From: Octadecabacter temperatus
GTDB lineage: Bacteria > Pseudomonadota > Alphaproteobacteria > Rhodobacterales > Rhodobacteraceae
NCBI RefSeq assembly: GCF_001187845.1
Contig: NZ_CP012160.1
Span: 558,001 to 622,000 of the forward strand
Reading direction: 5' to 3'
DNA length: 64,000 bases
Positions 34,930 to 45,582 of the stretch are shown here, in pieces. The notes below the pieces were generated by a model. The model searched no databases. It was not told the origin of the DNA and saw only the letters and a list, made by a program, of their open reading frames with translations. Each line of letters opens with the position of its first letter. Positions within the stretch are counted from its first letter, which is position 1. The translations under genes and the position numbers were made by a program.

Positions 34930-36464
34930 TGGCGATCCAAGCTGCGGAAATCTCCGCGATCCTCAAGGACCAAATCAAAAACTTCGGCCAAGAAGCCGAA
35001 GTTGCAGAAGTCGGCCGTGTGCTGTCCGTCGGTGACGGTATTGCACGTGTGTACGGCCTCGATAACATTCAGGCCGGCGAAATGGTCGAATTCCCAGGTG
35101 GAATTCAGGGCATGGCGCTGAACCTCGAAGCCGACAACGTCGGTGTTGTTATCTTTGGTTCCGACCAAGACATTAAAGAAGGCGACACAGTTAAGCGTAC
35201 AAACGCGATTGTGGACGTTCCTGTCGGTGACGGCCTGCTTGGCCGCGTTGTTGACGGCCTCGGTAACCCGCTGGACGGCAAAGGCCCGATCAAAACAAAG
35301 ACACGTGCGATTGCTGACGCGAAGGCGCCAGGCATTATCCCACGTAAGTCCGTACACGAACCAATGGCGACTGGCCTGAAGTCCGTTGACGCGATGATCC
35401 CAATCGGCCGTGGCCAGCGAGAGCTGATCATTGGTGACCGTCAGACTGGTAAAACAGCGATCGCGCTCGACACGATCCTGAACCAAAAGTCTTACAACGA
35501 AGCTGCAAAAGACGAGAACGGCAAGCTGTACTGCGTATACGTAGCGATCGGCCAGAAGCGTTCTACAGTTGCTCAGCTGGTTAAGAAGCTCGAAGAAGCT
35601 GGCGCGATGGAATACTCCATCGTTGTGGCTGCTACAGCGTCTGACCCTGCTCCGCTGCAGTTCCTTGCACCGTACGCTGCGACTGCGATGGCGGAACACT
35701 TCCGCGACAACGGCCGCCACGCTTTGATCATCTACGATGATCTCTCCAAGCAGGCTGTTGCGTATCGCCAGATGTCACTTCTTCTTCGTCGCCCACCAGG
35801 CCGTGAAGCTTACCCAGGTGACGTTTTCTACCTTCACTCCAGACTTCTGGAACGTTCCTCGAAGTTGAACGAAGATAACGGTTCCGGTTCTTTGACTGCT
35901 CTGCCAGTCATCGAAACACAGGGTGGTGACGTTTCTGCGTTTATTCCGACAAACGTGATTTCGATCACCGATGGTCAGATCTTCCTCGAAACTGAACTCT
36001 TCTACCAAGGTATCCGCCCAGCGGTTAACACTGGTCTGTCCGTTTCTCGTGTTGGCTCGTCTGCTCAAACCAAAGCTATGTCCTCTGTGGCTGGTCCGGT
36101 TAAGCTGTCGCTTGCTCAGTACCGTGAAATGGCTGCGTTCGCGCAGTTCGGTTCCGACCTCGACGCGGCAACACAGCAATTGCTGGCCCGTGGCGCACGT
36201 CTGACAGAGCTGATGAAGCAAAAGCAGTACTCGCCGCTGACCAACGCTGAAATCGTTGTCATCATCTTCGCCGGTACAAACGGTTACCTCGACGGTGTCG
36301 ACGTGTCCCGTGTTGGCGAGTGGGAAGCTGCGCTTCTGAAGCACATGCACGCAAACCACGCGGATGTTCTTGCATGGATCACCAACGACGATCCTAAGAT
36401 CAAGGGCGATGCAGCCGACAAACTTAAAGCAGCTCTCGATCCGTTCGCAGCTGATTTCGCTTAA
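34929..36464 (+). CDS. atpA: F0F1 ATP synthase subunit alpha
   Basis: 511 residues. P-loop GDRQTGKTA, the subunit signature [17 protein letters not shown] and the arginine-finger context confirm alpha. It carries the non-catalytic nucleotide sites of the F1 hexamer. Its ATG overlaps the atpH stop by one base (TAATG). Long antisense open frames over this gene, including one of 393 codons, are by-products of its codon use. Confidence 0.99.
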   Translation: MAIQAAEISAILKDQIKNFGQEAEVAEVGRVLSVGDGIARVYGLDNIQAGEMVEFPGGIQGMALNLEADNVGVVIFGSDQDIKEGDTVKRTNAIVDVPVGDGLLGRVVDGLGNPLDGKGPIKTKTRAIADAKAPGIIPRKSVHEPMATGLKSVDAMIPIGRGQRELIIGDRQTGKTAIALDTILNQKSYNEAAKDENGKLYCVYVAIGQKRSTVAQLVKKLEEAGAMEYSIVVAATASDPAPLQFLAPYAATAMAEHFRDNGRHALIIYDDLSKQAVAYRQMSLLLRRPPGREAYPGDVFYLHSRLLERSSKLNEDNGSGSLTALPVIETQGGDVSAFIPTNVISITDGQIFLETELFYQGIRPAVNTGLSVSRVGSSAQTKAMSSVAGPVKLSLAQYREMAAFAQFGSDLDAATQQLLARGARLTELMKQKQYSPLTNAEIVVIIFAGTNGYLDGVDVSRVGEWEAALLKHMHANHADVLAWITNDDPKIKGDAADKLKAALDPFAADFA

Positions 36465-36481
36465 GGGAAGGATGACGCCAA

Positions 36482-38798
<2,317 letters not shown>

Positions 38799-38850
38799 GA
38801 TCGACCCCGACTGCGAGAGCAGTCAATAATAAGATGTAGGAGCCTATCAC

Positions 38851-39249
38851 ATGGCAGACTTCAAATTCGATCTCGTTTCTCCTGAGCGCCGTTTGGCGGA
38901 AATGGACGCGACCGAAGTGCAGATCCCGGGTGCGGACGGGGACATGACGGCTATGGCCGACCATGCCCCAACCATCACCACGTTGCGCCCAGGTATCCTG
39001 TCCGTTACCCATGCAGGTGGCGTTGAGGAATACATCGTGTCCGGCGGGTTCGCTGAAATCACTGGCACAGGCGTTTCTGTGCTGGCTGAAAAAGCGTTCC
39101 CAAAGGCAGAAGCTACGGCTGAAGCGATGGAAAAGCTGGTTGCAGACGCAACGGCCGCCTTTGAGGCCGCCAAAGCATCAGGTAACGGCGCGGATGAAGC
39201 GGACGCAGTTCGCAACACCATGACCGAACTGGCCGCATCTGTCGCCTAA
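38851..39249 (+). CDS. atpC: F0F1 ATP synthase subunit epsilon
   Basis: 132 residues. The N-terminal beta-sandwich ([45 protein letters not shown]) and Val/Gly-rich [13 protein letters not shown] are typical; the C-terminal helical part is Ala-rich. Epsilon couples the rotor and can restrain ATP hydrolysis. It is the last gene of the operon, 52 bases after atpD with TAGGAG upstream, and is followed by a strong terminator. Confidence 0.96.
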   Translation: MADFKFDLVSPERRLAEMDATEVQIPGADGDMTAMADHAPTITTLRPGILSVTHAGGVEEYIVSGGFAEITGTGVSVLAEKAFPKAEATAEAMEKLVADATAAFEAAKASGNGADEADAVRNTMTELAASVA

Positions 39250-39271
39250 GCGATCAGACATAGAATTGAAG

Positions 39272-39302
39272 AATGGCGTCCCAAATCGGGGCGCCATTTT
39301 TC
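39272..39302 (+). terminator. Rho-independent terminator of the atp operon
   Basis: AATGGCGTCCC (39272-39282) and GGGGCGCCATT (39288-39298) form an 11-base stem with one T-G pair and a five-base loop, then TTT. It is 22 bases beyond the atpC stop. Confidence 0.85.
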
Positions 39303-39335
39303 GTTTAAGGGTGGTGGATACTGGGACAGCTAAGT

Positions 39336-39378
39336 GGGACTTAGTTAGCCTTTCGCTGCGGCCGCGCCAATGTTCGCT
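39336..39378 (-). repeat. Dispersed ~42 bp repeat, copy 6
   Basis: Plus-strand GGGACTTAGTTAGCC then TTTCGCTGCGGCCGCGCCAA, closest to the copies at 5612 and 11944. It is the only copy outside the eroded 5-12 kb stretch and lies between the atp terminator and the DUF4173 gene; the remaining bases of 39303-39558 show nothing else. Confidence 0.5.
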
Positions 39379-39558
39379 ACTGGCAGTAAGCTCAGAACGG
39401 GTGAAAATTGGTGGGTATCAAAGCCATCGAAAACAACGACAAAAGTAAAGACACCCCTGGTGCGGGAATTGGCTTTGACCCGCCGTACGCAGTGCGATGA
39501 TCCGCTTTCCGATATTTTGAAGTTCTCCGCCGCGAGGAAGCCGATCACCAACCCCGAT

Positions 39559-41073
39559 TCAATTGGGCGGAGCGGGAAGCTGTGACCGAATGCTCCGAAA
39601 GCCGGTCTCGCGCCAGTTGTACGGACCGTCACCCGCGACAAAGCACCGATGAAAACCCGCGGGTGCCACGATTGCTGAATTTGCAGCCAGCCCATGAATT
39701 ACGGCCTTTTGCGCCGTTGGCCCAAGCTGGCAAAGGTACGACCAATCCACAGACGCAGTGTCAGTTGCCTGCGTTATCGTGGACCTAGCGATAAAACCTG
39801 CGAAGTTGAAAAATGCACTAAGGTAGAGCGTTCCAAAACCTATCGCTGCCAGTCGCGCAATCAACAAATATGAGGACCTTTCGCGCAGCACATGCCACAG
39901 CACGAGGACCAACCCAAGACCGACAAGCCCGATCCAAATGAGCGCATAGGTCCGCAGATAAGTGAGTCCGTATTCACCAATATAAAGATTGAGGCGCAGG
40001 ACGGCACTGAACGACAGCAGGGTGTTTTGTCCAATCCATAGAACAAGCAACGGTTTCAGAACCGCGTGTTCTTTAAGGTACGGGCGGGCGGCTATCGCAA
40101 ATATTCCGGCCAACATCGCAGTGATCATCAAGGAATAGGCACCGCGATGGGCATAAGTCGCGTACGTCATTCCGTCGGGCAAAGCGGCATTCCCGAGCAA
40201 GATTGAAAAGTCGAGCATACTCTGCACGCCGAGAATGACATTAAAGACGATCAGCGACCGTAGGACGGACCCACCGTTTACACCAAATTTCCTGTCTAAG
40301 CGCGGCAACGACATGGAAATTGTGTCTTGAGGTTTGGGCGGATTCAAAAGGGGCCAGATCAGGAGGCTGATGCCACCCCAAAACATGATCCGCGGAGCCG
40401 TTTTCACAATGTTCAAATCGATTTGGAAGACCCTCAATACGACACTTTCCAAGACAGGGTTTGCAGACATCAAAAGCGCACCAAGGATCAATGACCCGCC
40501 AACTGGAAGGGACCACTTGAACCAAAAGGTTTTTGAACGCAGGTGATCAAATACGGTCGGCGGGGTAGACTGATCGCGCACCTTACCAAGAGCAGCGGCG
40601 CAGGCAGTCAGCCCTCCAAATGGGAGGCATGCTGCCAGCTTCGCGGCGGCCGAAATAATCCAAGTAAATCTGCCGTCTTTTGGGGCACGTATCCATACCA
40701 ATGCTCCCAGCGTGCCCAGCACCAAGATAACGACAGATAACGTCTGAACATGCTCAAAGATTGGAAGCGTCGCGAAACCCATCAGCAGCGCAGGCTTGAT
40801 CACACCAGTCTGGGGTTTTCGATGCAGGGCGGCCACCGCGAAAATTGCCAATGCAAAAAGCCCTAGTGTGATCCCAAGTCGATATCCCCAAAACAAGAAG
40901 TCCGCCAAAAGTACTAAAAATGATAGGCCCACGACCCCTGCGTTAGGGAACGTCCCATCGCGTGGGGTATCTGACTTTGATTGTTGATTTGATGGATCTT
41001 TGTTGCCGTCTAATTGGTTAGACGGCGTCGTGCCCTTAGGTGGCGAAACCATTGTGGCAAAATTTTTGAACAT
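39559..41073 (-). CDS. DUF4173 domain-containing membrane protein
   Basis: 504 residues from ATG 41073 (MFKNFATMVS, after GGGGAGATAGGA); a frame back to 41169 would overlap the terminator stem. A polar N-terminal 50 residues precede about twelve hydrophobic segments. Family features are YAHRGAYSLMITAMLAGIFAI, NTLLSFSAVLRLNLYIGEYGLTYLRTYALIWIGLVGLGL and the C-terminal DWSYLCQLGPTA. Function is unknown. The gene is isolated by terminators on both sides. Confidence 0.75.
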   Translation of the reverse strand: MFKNFATMVSPPKGTTPSNQLDGNKDPSNQQSKSDTPRDGTFPNAGVVGLSFLVLLADFLFWGYRLGITLGLFALAIFAVAALHRKPQTGVIKPALLMGFATLPIFEHVQTLSVVILVLGTLGALVWIRAPKDGRFTWIISAAAKLAACLPFGGLTACAAALGKVRDQSTPPTVFDHLRSKTFWFKWSLPVGGSLILGALLMSANPVLESVVLRVFQIDLNIVKTAPRIMFWGGISLLIWPLLNPPKPQDTISMSLPRLDRKFGVNGGSVLRSLIVFNVILGVQSMLDFSILLGNAALPDGMTYATYAHRGAYSLMITAMLAGIFAIAARPYLKEHAVLKPLLVLWIGQNTLLSFSAVLRLNLYIGEYGLTYLRTYALIWIGLVGLGLVLVLWHVLRERSSYLLIARLAAIGFGTLYLSAFFNFAGFIARSTITQATDTASVDWSYLCQLGPTAQKAVIHGLAANSAIVAPAGFHRCFVAGDGPYNWRETGFRSIRSQLPAPPN

Positions 41074-41158
41074 TCCTATCTCCCCTTTTGATTTGGGGGG
41101 AGGTGTATGACGGCACCTTGCAGATGCGCAGGAGGAGATGTGCAGAGGACGGTGAATC

Positions 41159-41193
41159 AAAAGGACCACCCAAACGGTTTGGGTGGTCCTTTT
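41159..41193. terminator. Bidirectional-looking terminator after the flotillin gene
   Basis: A nearly perfect 17-base inverted repeat (AAAAGGACCACCCAAAC and GTTTGGGTGGTCCTTTT) begins and ends with A/T runs, so it can terminate on either strand. It lies 21 bases past the flotillin stop and separates that operon from the DUF4173 gene. Confidence 0.88.
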
Positions 41194-41213
41194 AGTCTTA
41201 CTAACAGCCGATC

Positions 41214-42899
41214 TTAGGATGCAATGTCCTCAGCAGGAGCCGCTGGCTTTGCAGTAGTCTTGGGCGCGTCAGGCTCGGTAACCTCCAGCATATCGTTGGC
41301 TACACCCGCGACGCCGTTTTCAAGGCTGATGCCCAGTTCTTTACCAAGAGCCTGCATCGCAGGCATTTGCAGCGCCATGCCTAGAACCGAGTCCAGTGCT
41401 TGATTGACTGGCGTACCTGTCGCACCTGAACCGTCGCTACCCCCATCGCCGATGCCACGACCCATACCAGTTACCTGATGGATTTTGATCGAGTCGATCT
41501 TCTCGGCTGGTTTCACCATTTCAGCAATGATCTTTGGCATAGCCTCAAGGCTCGCGAGGCGAACTTTCATCGCAACGATCTCGGCACTCAGTTCGTTTTC
41601 AGAGTTCGCGATCGCGGTTTGGCCTTCGGCTGTCGCCAGCAGGTCGGTCTTCTTGGCTTCGGCACGGACGGTCATCGCGTTCGCATCCGCCTGCGCTTCT
41701 TCCAGCTTGGCCGCGGCGCGGTCACTTGCCGCGTCTTTCTCGGCTTCAGCCGCAAGACGCACACCAGTTGCCATACGTTCCGCTTCTTTCTGGGCCTCGA
41801 TCAATGCGATCTGCTTTTGACGCTCTGCTTCGGCCACGGCGCGGGCAGTTTCAATCGCCTCAGATGCTTTCTTGGCTTCTGCGCGGGCGTTGTCCGCTGA
41901 TGCACGGGCCTGGCTTTCTTCCTCGGACTTGCGCGCAACAATGATCTGACGTTCTTGATCAGCCACTTCAAGTTCACGCTCTTTGGCGATCTCCGCTTCG
42001 CGAATGGTGCGTTCGCGCTCAATCTCGGACGCGCGGACCGCACGTTCGCGTTCAATGCGGGCCTGTTCCTTGGCCTGATCTGAAGCTTCTTGATTGCGCG
42101 CAATCTCAGCCTCTTGGCTGGCCTGCAAAGTCTGAATTTCACGAACCTGAGAGATCGAAGCCTCTTCTTGTTCACGGTCGATCTCATAGCGCTTTTTAAC
42201 AGCTTCCATTTCCGACTGGGCAACGGCGACATCAGCCTCTGCGGTAATCTCAGCACGTTCCTTGCGGGACGTGGCGATGACAGCTGCCAACTTTTGCATA
42301 CCGACCGCGTTAAATGCGTTGTTCTCGTCAAGCTGCTCGAACGGTGTCTGGTCGAGGGCCGTGAGGGACACGGCTTCAAGCTCAAGTCCGTTTTTCAAAA
42401 GGTCCTCTGAGATAGCGTTCTGTACCTCTTGCACAAAACTCGCGCGGTTTTCATGAAGCTCGTCCATTGTCATTTGGGCAGCTACGGCACGCAAACCATC
42501 AATCAGCTTACCCTCAATCATCTCGCGCAATTGCTCGACGTGGAATGTGCGGTCACCCAAAGTCTGTGCCGCGCGGGAAATCCCGTCCTCGGTGGCATTG
42601 ACCGAGACGTAAAATTCGACGCCAACATCAACACGCATTCGATCCTTGGTGATCAACGATTGCTCGTTCACCCGTGACACCTCAAGGCGAAGTGTCTTCA
42701 TGTTAACCTTTGCGATTTCATGGAGGAACGGCACAACAATTGTACCCCCGTCCATGATGACCTTTTTCCCGCCGGACCCTGTTTTCACTAGGCTGGTTTC
42801 ACGCGTGGCGCGTTTGTACAGGCGGGCCATGATGAGGCCGATGAAAATAAGCAGGCCAATGATCGCACCGGCAATGATAAGAATTTCAGTAAATTCCAT
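41214..42899 (-). CDS. Flotillin family protein (YqiK-like)
   Basis: 561 residues. An N-terminal hydrophobic hairpin (ILIIAGAIIGLLIFIGLIMARLY) leads into a PHB/SPFH domain (GGTIVVPFLHEIAKVNMKTLRLEVSRVNEQSLITKDRMRVDVGVEFYVSV) and then about 250 residues of Glu/Ala-rich coiled coil (AEAERQKQIALIEAQKEAERMATGVRLAAEAEKD). The C-terminus is Gly/Ser then helical. Flotillins scaffold membrane microdomains. It lies 47 bases downstream of the YqiJ-like gene, the standard flotillin/NfeD-like pairing. Confidence 0.93.
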   Translation of the reverse strand: MEFTEILIIAGAIIGLLIFIGLIMARLYKRATRETSLVKTGSGGKKVIMDGGTIVVPFLHEIAKVNMKTLRLEVSRVNEQSLITKDRMRVDVGVEFYVSVNATEDGISRAAQTLGDRTFHVEQLREMIEGKLIDGLRAVAAQMTMDELHENRASFVQEVQNAISEDLLKNGLELEAVSLTALDQTPFEQLDENNAFNAVGMQKLAAVIATSRKERAEITAEADVAVAQSEMEAVKKRYEIDREQEEASISQVREIQTLQASQEAEIARNQEASDQAKEQARIERERAVRASEIERERTIREAEIAKERELEVADQERQIIVARKSEEESQARASADNARAEAKKASEAIETARAVAEAERQKQIALIEAQKEAERMATGVRLAAEAEKDAASDRAAAKLEEAQADANAMTVRAEAKKTDLLATAEGQTAIANSENELSAEIVAMKVRLASLEAMPKIIAEMVKPAEKIDSIKIHQVTGMGRGIGDGGSDGSGATGTPVNQALDSVLGMALQMPAMQALGKELGISLENGVAGVANDMLEVTEPDAPKTTAKPAAPAEDIAS

Positions 42900-42946
42900 T
42901 ATGATCTCCTAATTAAGGTTTGAATTATGCTTGCGGGCCATCCCGC

Positions 42947-43633
42947 TTAGATGACAAAAAACTTGTCACCGCGTTTTCGGATCAAGGTGACATCGCTGCC
43001 TTCGGGAAAGACACCGTCGTCGTCCAATGGTTCCACCCGCAGGTAGTGGATGTTGCCGTGGCGGTCCTTGATCTTAACTTCGGCGGGCTTGCCACGCATG
43101 GCAGTGCCTTGGGTAATGGTCCCGCGTGAGCCGCCGAGAAACCGCGTGCGCATCGCACTGGTTTCGGTCTTTGGCATGATAAGGGCGACCCAATTTGCGA
43201 TGATCCGGGTGACGGTGATTGCAGGGACCAGCGCGACCGCGACAGCCAGCCAAGTGAATAGCGGGATGCCAATCGTGCGGGTTGCGATAGATTGCACAAC
43301 CAGACCTGACAAGCCGAACAATGTCAGGAAGGATACAAGCCAGATCAGAAACGGAACATCGCGCGCGCCCAACCAGCCCAAAAGACCCGCAGGCGTTGTC
43401 GGCGTATCACCAATATCTGCGACCACGTCCATATCCAGATCGGGTGCATCAATATCAATGTCGGCGGACAGATCAAAATCGGCGTCGATGTCGAGATCCG
43501 GCCCTTCACCGCCCAAACCCAAAACGGTCGCGCCCAGTAACGAGCCAATTATCTCAAGAATAAATAGGCCAACCACGACTGCGAGCGCAATTGAGAACGG
43601 AAGCGCTTCGGGCGCTAAAAACACATTGATCAT
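42947..43633 (-). CDS. YqiJ-like (NfeD/OB-fold) membrane protein
   Basis: 228 residues from ATG 43633 after GAAGGAGA. N-terminal membrane segment (FSIALAVVVGLFILEIIGSLLG), an acidic loop with a DLDIDADFDLSADIDIDAPDLDMD run, two further membrane segments and a C-terminal OB-fold-like part (GGSRGTITQGTAMRGKPAEVKIKDRHGNIHYLRVEPLDD...DVTLIRKRG). Such proteins accompany flotillins and probably tune the membrane domain. First gene of a two-gene operon with the flotillin. The upstream 43640-43788 is AT-rich and probably holds the promoters. Confidence 0.88.
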   Translation of the reverse strand: MINVFLAPEALPFSIALAVVVGLFILEIIGSLLGATVLGLGGEGPDLDIDADFDLSADIDIDAPDLDMDVVADIGDTPTTPAGLLGWLGARDVPFLIWLVSFLTLFGLSGLVVQSIATRTIGIPLFTWLAVAVALVPAITVTRIIANWVALIMPKTETSAMRTRFLGGSRGTITQGTAMRGKPAEVKIKDRHGNIHYLRVEPLDDDGVFPEGSDVTLIRKRGDKFFVI

Positions 43634-43788
43634 CTTTTCTCCTTCACCCTTTATATAGGTGTCCTTCACGTAAATGTTAGGTATATATATGCAAAAAGTT
43701 AAAAAATCAGTCAAATAAATTGCAACTATGTCCGAATTTAACTAAAGGATAGGGTGAGAAAGTGTCGAAAAAGTGCTAAGGATGCGAT

Positions 43789-44235
43789 ATGCCTGACTTT
43801 TTACAGCGTCGACGATTGGCCCGAATTTTAGATCGCAGTGCCGACAGGCTCTCCGATGTTCAAAAACCTGAAAAAGGGTGGATAGCGACGATGCGGCTTG
43901 CTCTTGGCATGTCTGCTGAACAAGTGGCCAAGCGCAAGGGCGTGAGCCGGAATGCGGTCTATCAAGCTGAGCGCAGTGAGTTGGATGGGGCGGTCTCTCT
44001 CAAGCAAATGGAAAAAACCGCGCGGGCAATGGGCGGACGGTTTGTCTATGCGTTTGTCCCCGACGCCCCAATCGAACAGCTGAAATACCAGCAAGCCTTG
44101 CACCGTGCCCACACAATGGCCGGGCAACACCCTGAATTTGCAAGCTGGCCCGCCGGCGAGCAACAAGACTGGATCGACGACACAGCCGCGCAGCAACTTC
44201 ACGATATGCCCTCCGATTTCTGGGACACCGAGTAA
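43789..44235 (+). CDS. Mobile mystery protein A (HTH domain)
   Basis: 148 residues. It opens RRLARILDRSADRL, has WIATMRLALGMSAEQVAKRKGVSRNAVYQAERSE as an XRE-like helix-turn-helix and continues VSLKQMEKTARAMGGRFVYAFVPDAPIE, matching the family TIGR02612. These proteins normally form an operon with mobile mystery protein B, a Fic-domain protein, and behave like a toxin-antitoxin pair. No Fic gene follows here; the next gene is a GbsR regulator 49 bases away. It may be an orphaned antitoxin-like regulator. Confidence 0.85.
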   Translation: MPDFLQRRRLARILDRSADRLSDVQKPEKGWIATMRLALGMSAEQVAKRKGVSRNAVYQAERSELDGAVSLKQMEKTARAMGGRFVYAFVPDAPIEQLKYQQALHRAHTMAGQHPEFASWPAGEQQDWIDDTAAQQLHDMPSDFWDTE

Positions 44236-44284
44236 CAGGCCAATTGTCGGCAGGGCTGACAAATTCGTTGACTCCAAATCCTAG

Positions 44285-44863
44285 ATGTCGTTTATTTCTG
44301 TTATGACAGAAATTGCAGATATATCCGATTCTTCCGCAAAAGCGCAGTTCGTTTTGTACTGGGGCGACATGGGAAGCCAGTGGGGCGTCAATCGTTCCGT
44401 CGCGCAGATTCATGCCTTGCTGTATCTAAGTATTAAGCCCGTCAACGCCGAAGAAATCTCAGACCAACTTGGTATTGCGCGTTCGAATGTTTCTAATTCC
44501 CTCAAGGAACTGGTCGGGTGGAAACTGATCCGCCGCGTCCCAATTCAAGGCGATCGCCGCGAACATTTCGTGGCCGAGGTTGATGTTTGGGAAATGGCGA
44601 TGCGTATCGCGCAGGGACGCAAGGAACGCGAAATCGATCCCGCGATGTCCGCCATCGATAGTTGTGTGCAGCAAGCCAACAAAGAGCCAGATCTTCATCC
44701 CGTTGTGCTGGAACGCATGCATGAAATGCAGGACTTTTTGGCGACCGCAGACAGGTGGTCCACTCAAATGTTGAACGTGCCCAAGTCCAAGTTGAACACG
44801 CTGATGAAGATGGGCGACAAGGTTTTTTCCCTACTCAAACTGACGGGGAAAAAGTCTGAATAA
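44285..44863 (+). CDS. GbsR/MarR family transcriptional regulator
   Basis: 192 residues from ATG 44285, or 186 from ATG 44303. The winged-helix region reads GVNRSVAQIHALLYLSIKPVNAEEISDQLGIARSNVSNSLKELVGWKLIRRVPIQGDRREHF, typical of GbsR-like MarR proteins. An 8-base perfect dyad (44294-44313) covers the second ATG, and a near copy lies upstream of the next gene at 44891-44910, so it probably represses itself and the DUF4166-SDR pair. Known GbsR proteins sense choline; the ligand here is unknown. Confidence 0.88.
   Translation: MSFISVMTEIADISDSSAKAQFVLYWGDMGSQWGVNRSVAQIHALLYLSIKPVNAEEISDQLGIARSNVSNSLKELVGWKLIRRVPIQGDRREHFVAEVDVWEMAMRIAQGRKEREIDPAMSAIDSCVQQANKEPDLHPVVLERMHEMQDFLATADRWSTQMLNVPKSKLNTLMKMGDKVFSLLKLTGKKSE
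44294..44313. promoter_or_regulatory. Candidate GbsR operator, site 1
   Basis: ATTTCTGT and ACAGAAAT are perfect inverted copies around TATG. The site overlaps the beginning of the regulator's own gene, which would allow autorepression. The same TTTCTG...CAGAAA core recurs at 44891. Confidence 0.6.
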
Positions 44864-44890
44864 CGGGGCACTCATTTTTTTCACGATACT

Positions 44891-44910
44891 ATTTCTGTCT
44901 ATGCAGAAAC
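44891..44910. promoter_or_regulatory. Candidate GbsR operator, site 2
   Basis: ATTTCTG and GCAGAAAC around TCTAT: same TTTCTG-N6-CAGAAA... spacing as site 1 (16 of 20 bases alike by eye). It ends 27 bases before the DUF4166 gene, a repressing position for the operon. Confidence 0.6.
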
Positions 44911-44937
44911 TAAAGACAAAGCAGAACGAGAAGACCC

Positions 44938-45579
44938 ATGAAACTCAATCACATCTCAATCAGCCACGCTCCAGATGACCGGTTCTCCCGACTGGTCGGA
45001 GCGAAGAAATGGCAGACCCTCCCGCAGGCTGTTCGAAAGCGGTTTGGCAAACGCCTTAAGGGTGGCGTCAGCGTCGCATATCAAGGCAAAGTCACATCAA
45101 TGCGGATGAACCTCGCGGGCCGTATCATAGCACATGCGGCCCGCATCATCGGCGCGCCGTTGCCTTATGATATGTCCTGCGTCGACCAACCCGCTGTCGT
45201 GACCGTGACCGAAGACATCGCGGGCAGCGGCCAGTTCTGGATCCGGCAATACGGGCGCAAGGCGGGCTTTCCACAGGTCGTTCACAGCTCCAAGCGCTTT
45301 GCAGGCCCAACTGGTCTTGAAGAATACATCGGATACGGCATCGGCATGGCATTGAATGTCTGCGTGCAGGGACAGGATCTACTGTTCAAAAGCGACCACT
45401 ACTTTGTCCAAGTTTTCGGACGGCGCGTCCGTCTTCCGCGCGTCCTCAACCCTGGCGCATTGGTCATCGGCCATCATGACATGGGCGACGGACAGTTCCG
45501 GTTCTCTCTCGATTTGAAGCACCGGTTGCTAGGTCAAATGATTTACCAAGATGCTCTCTTTAATGATGCAAAGGAATAG
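44938..45579 (+). CDS. DUF4166 domain-containing protein
   Basis: 213 residues. Recognised by FSRLVGAKKWQTLPQAVRKRFGKRLKGGVSVAYQGKV, the FWIRQYGRKAGFPQVVHSSKRF segment and GLEEYIGYGIGMALNVCVQGQDLLFKSDHYFVQVFGRRVRLP. The function of DUF4166 is not known; in other genomes it is fused to or adjacent to saccharopine-dehydrogenase-like or SDR proteins. ATG 44938 is used; the ribosome site (GAGAAG) is moderate. It is followed after three bases by the membrane/SDR fusion gene. Confidence 0.8.
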   Translation: MKLNHISISHAPDDRFSRLVGAKKWQTLPQAVRKRFGKRLKGGVSVAYQGKVTSMRMNLAGRIIAHAARIIGAPLPYDMSCVDQPAVVTVTEDIAGSGQFWIRQYGRKAGFPQVVHSSKRFAGPTGLEEYIGYGIGMALNVCVQGQDLLFKSDHYFVQVFGRRVRLPRVLNPGALVIGHHDMGDGQFRFSLDLKHRLLGQMIYQDALFNDAKE

Positions 45580-45582
45580 ACA

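Noticed and set aside
34539..35720. 393-codon open frame antisense to atpH/atpA
   Set aside because: It overlaps two certain genes, has no recognisable domain and follows the codon phase of atpA; same for the 443-codon frame at 37383-38714 over atpD.
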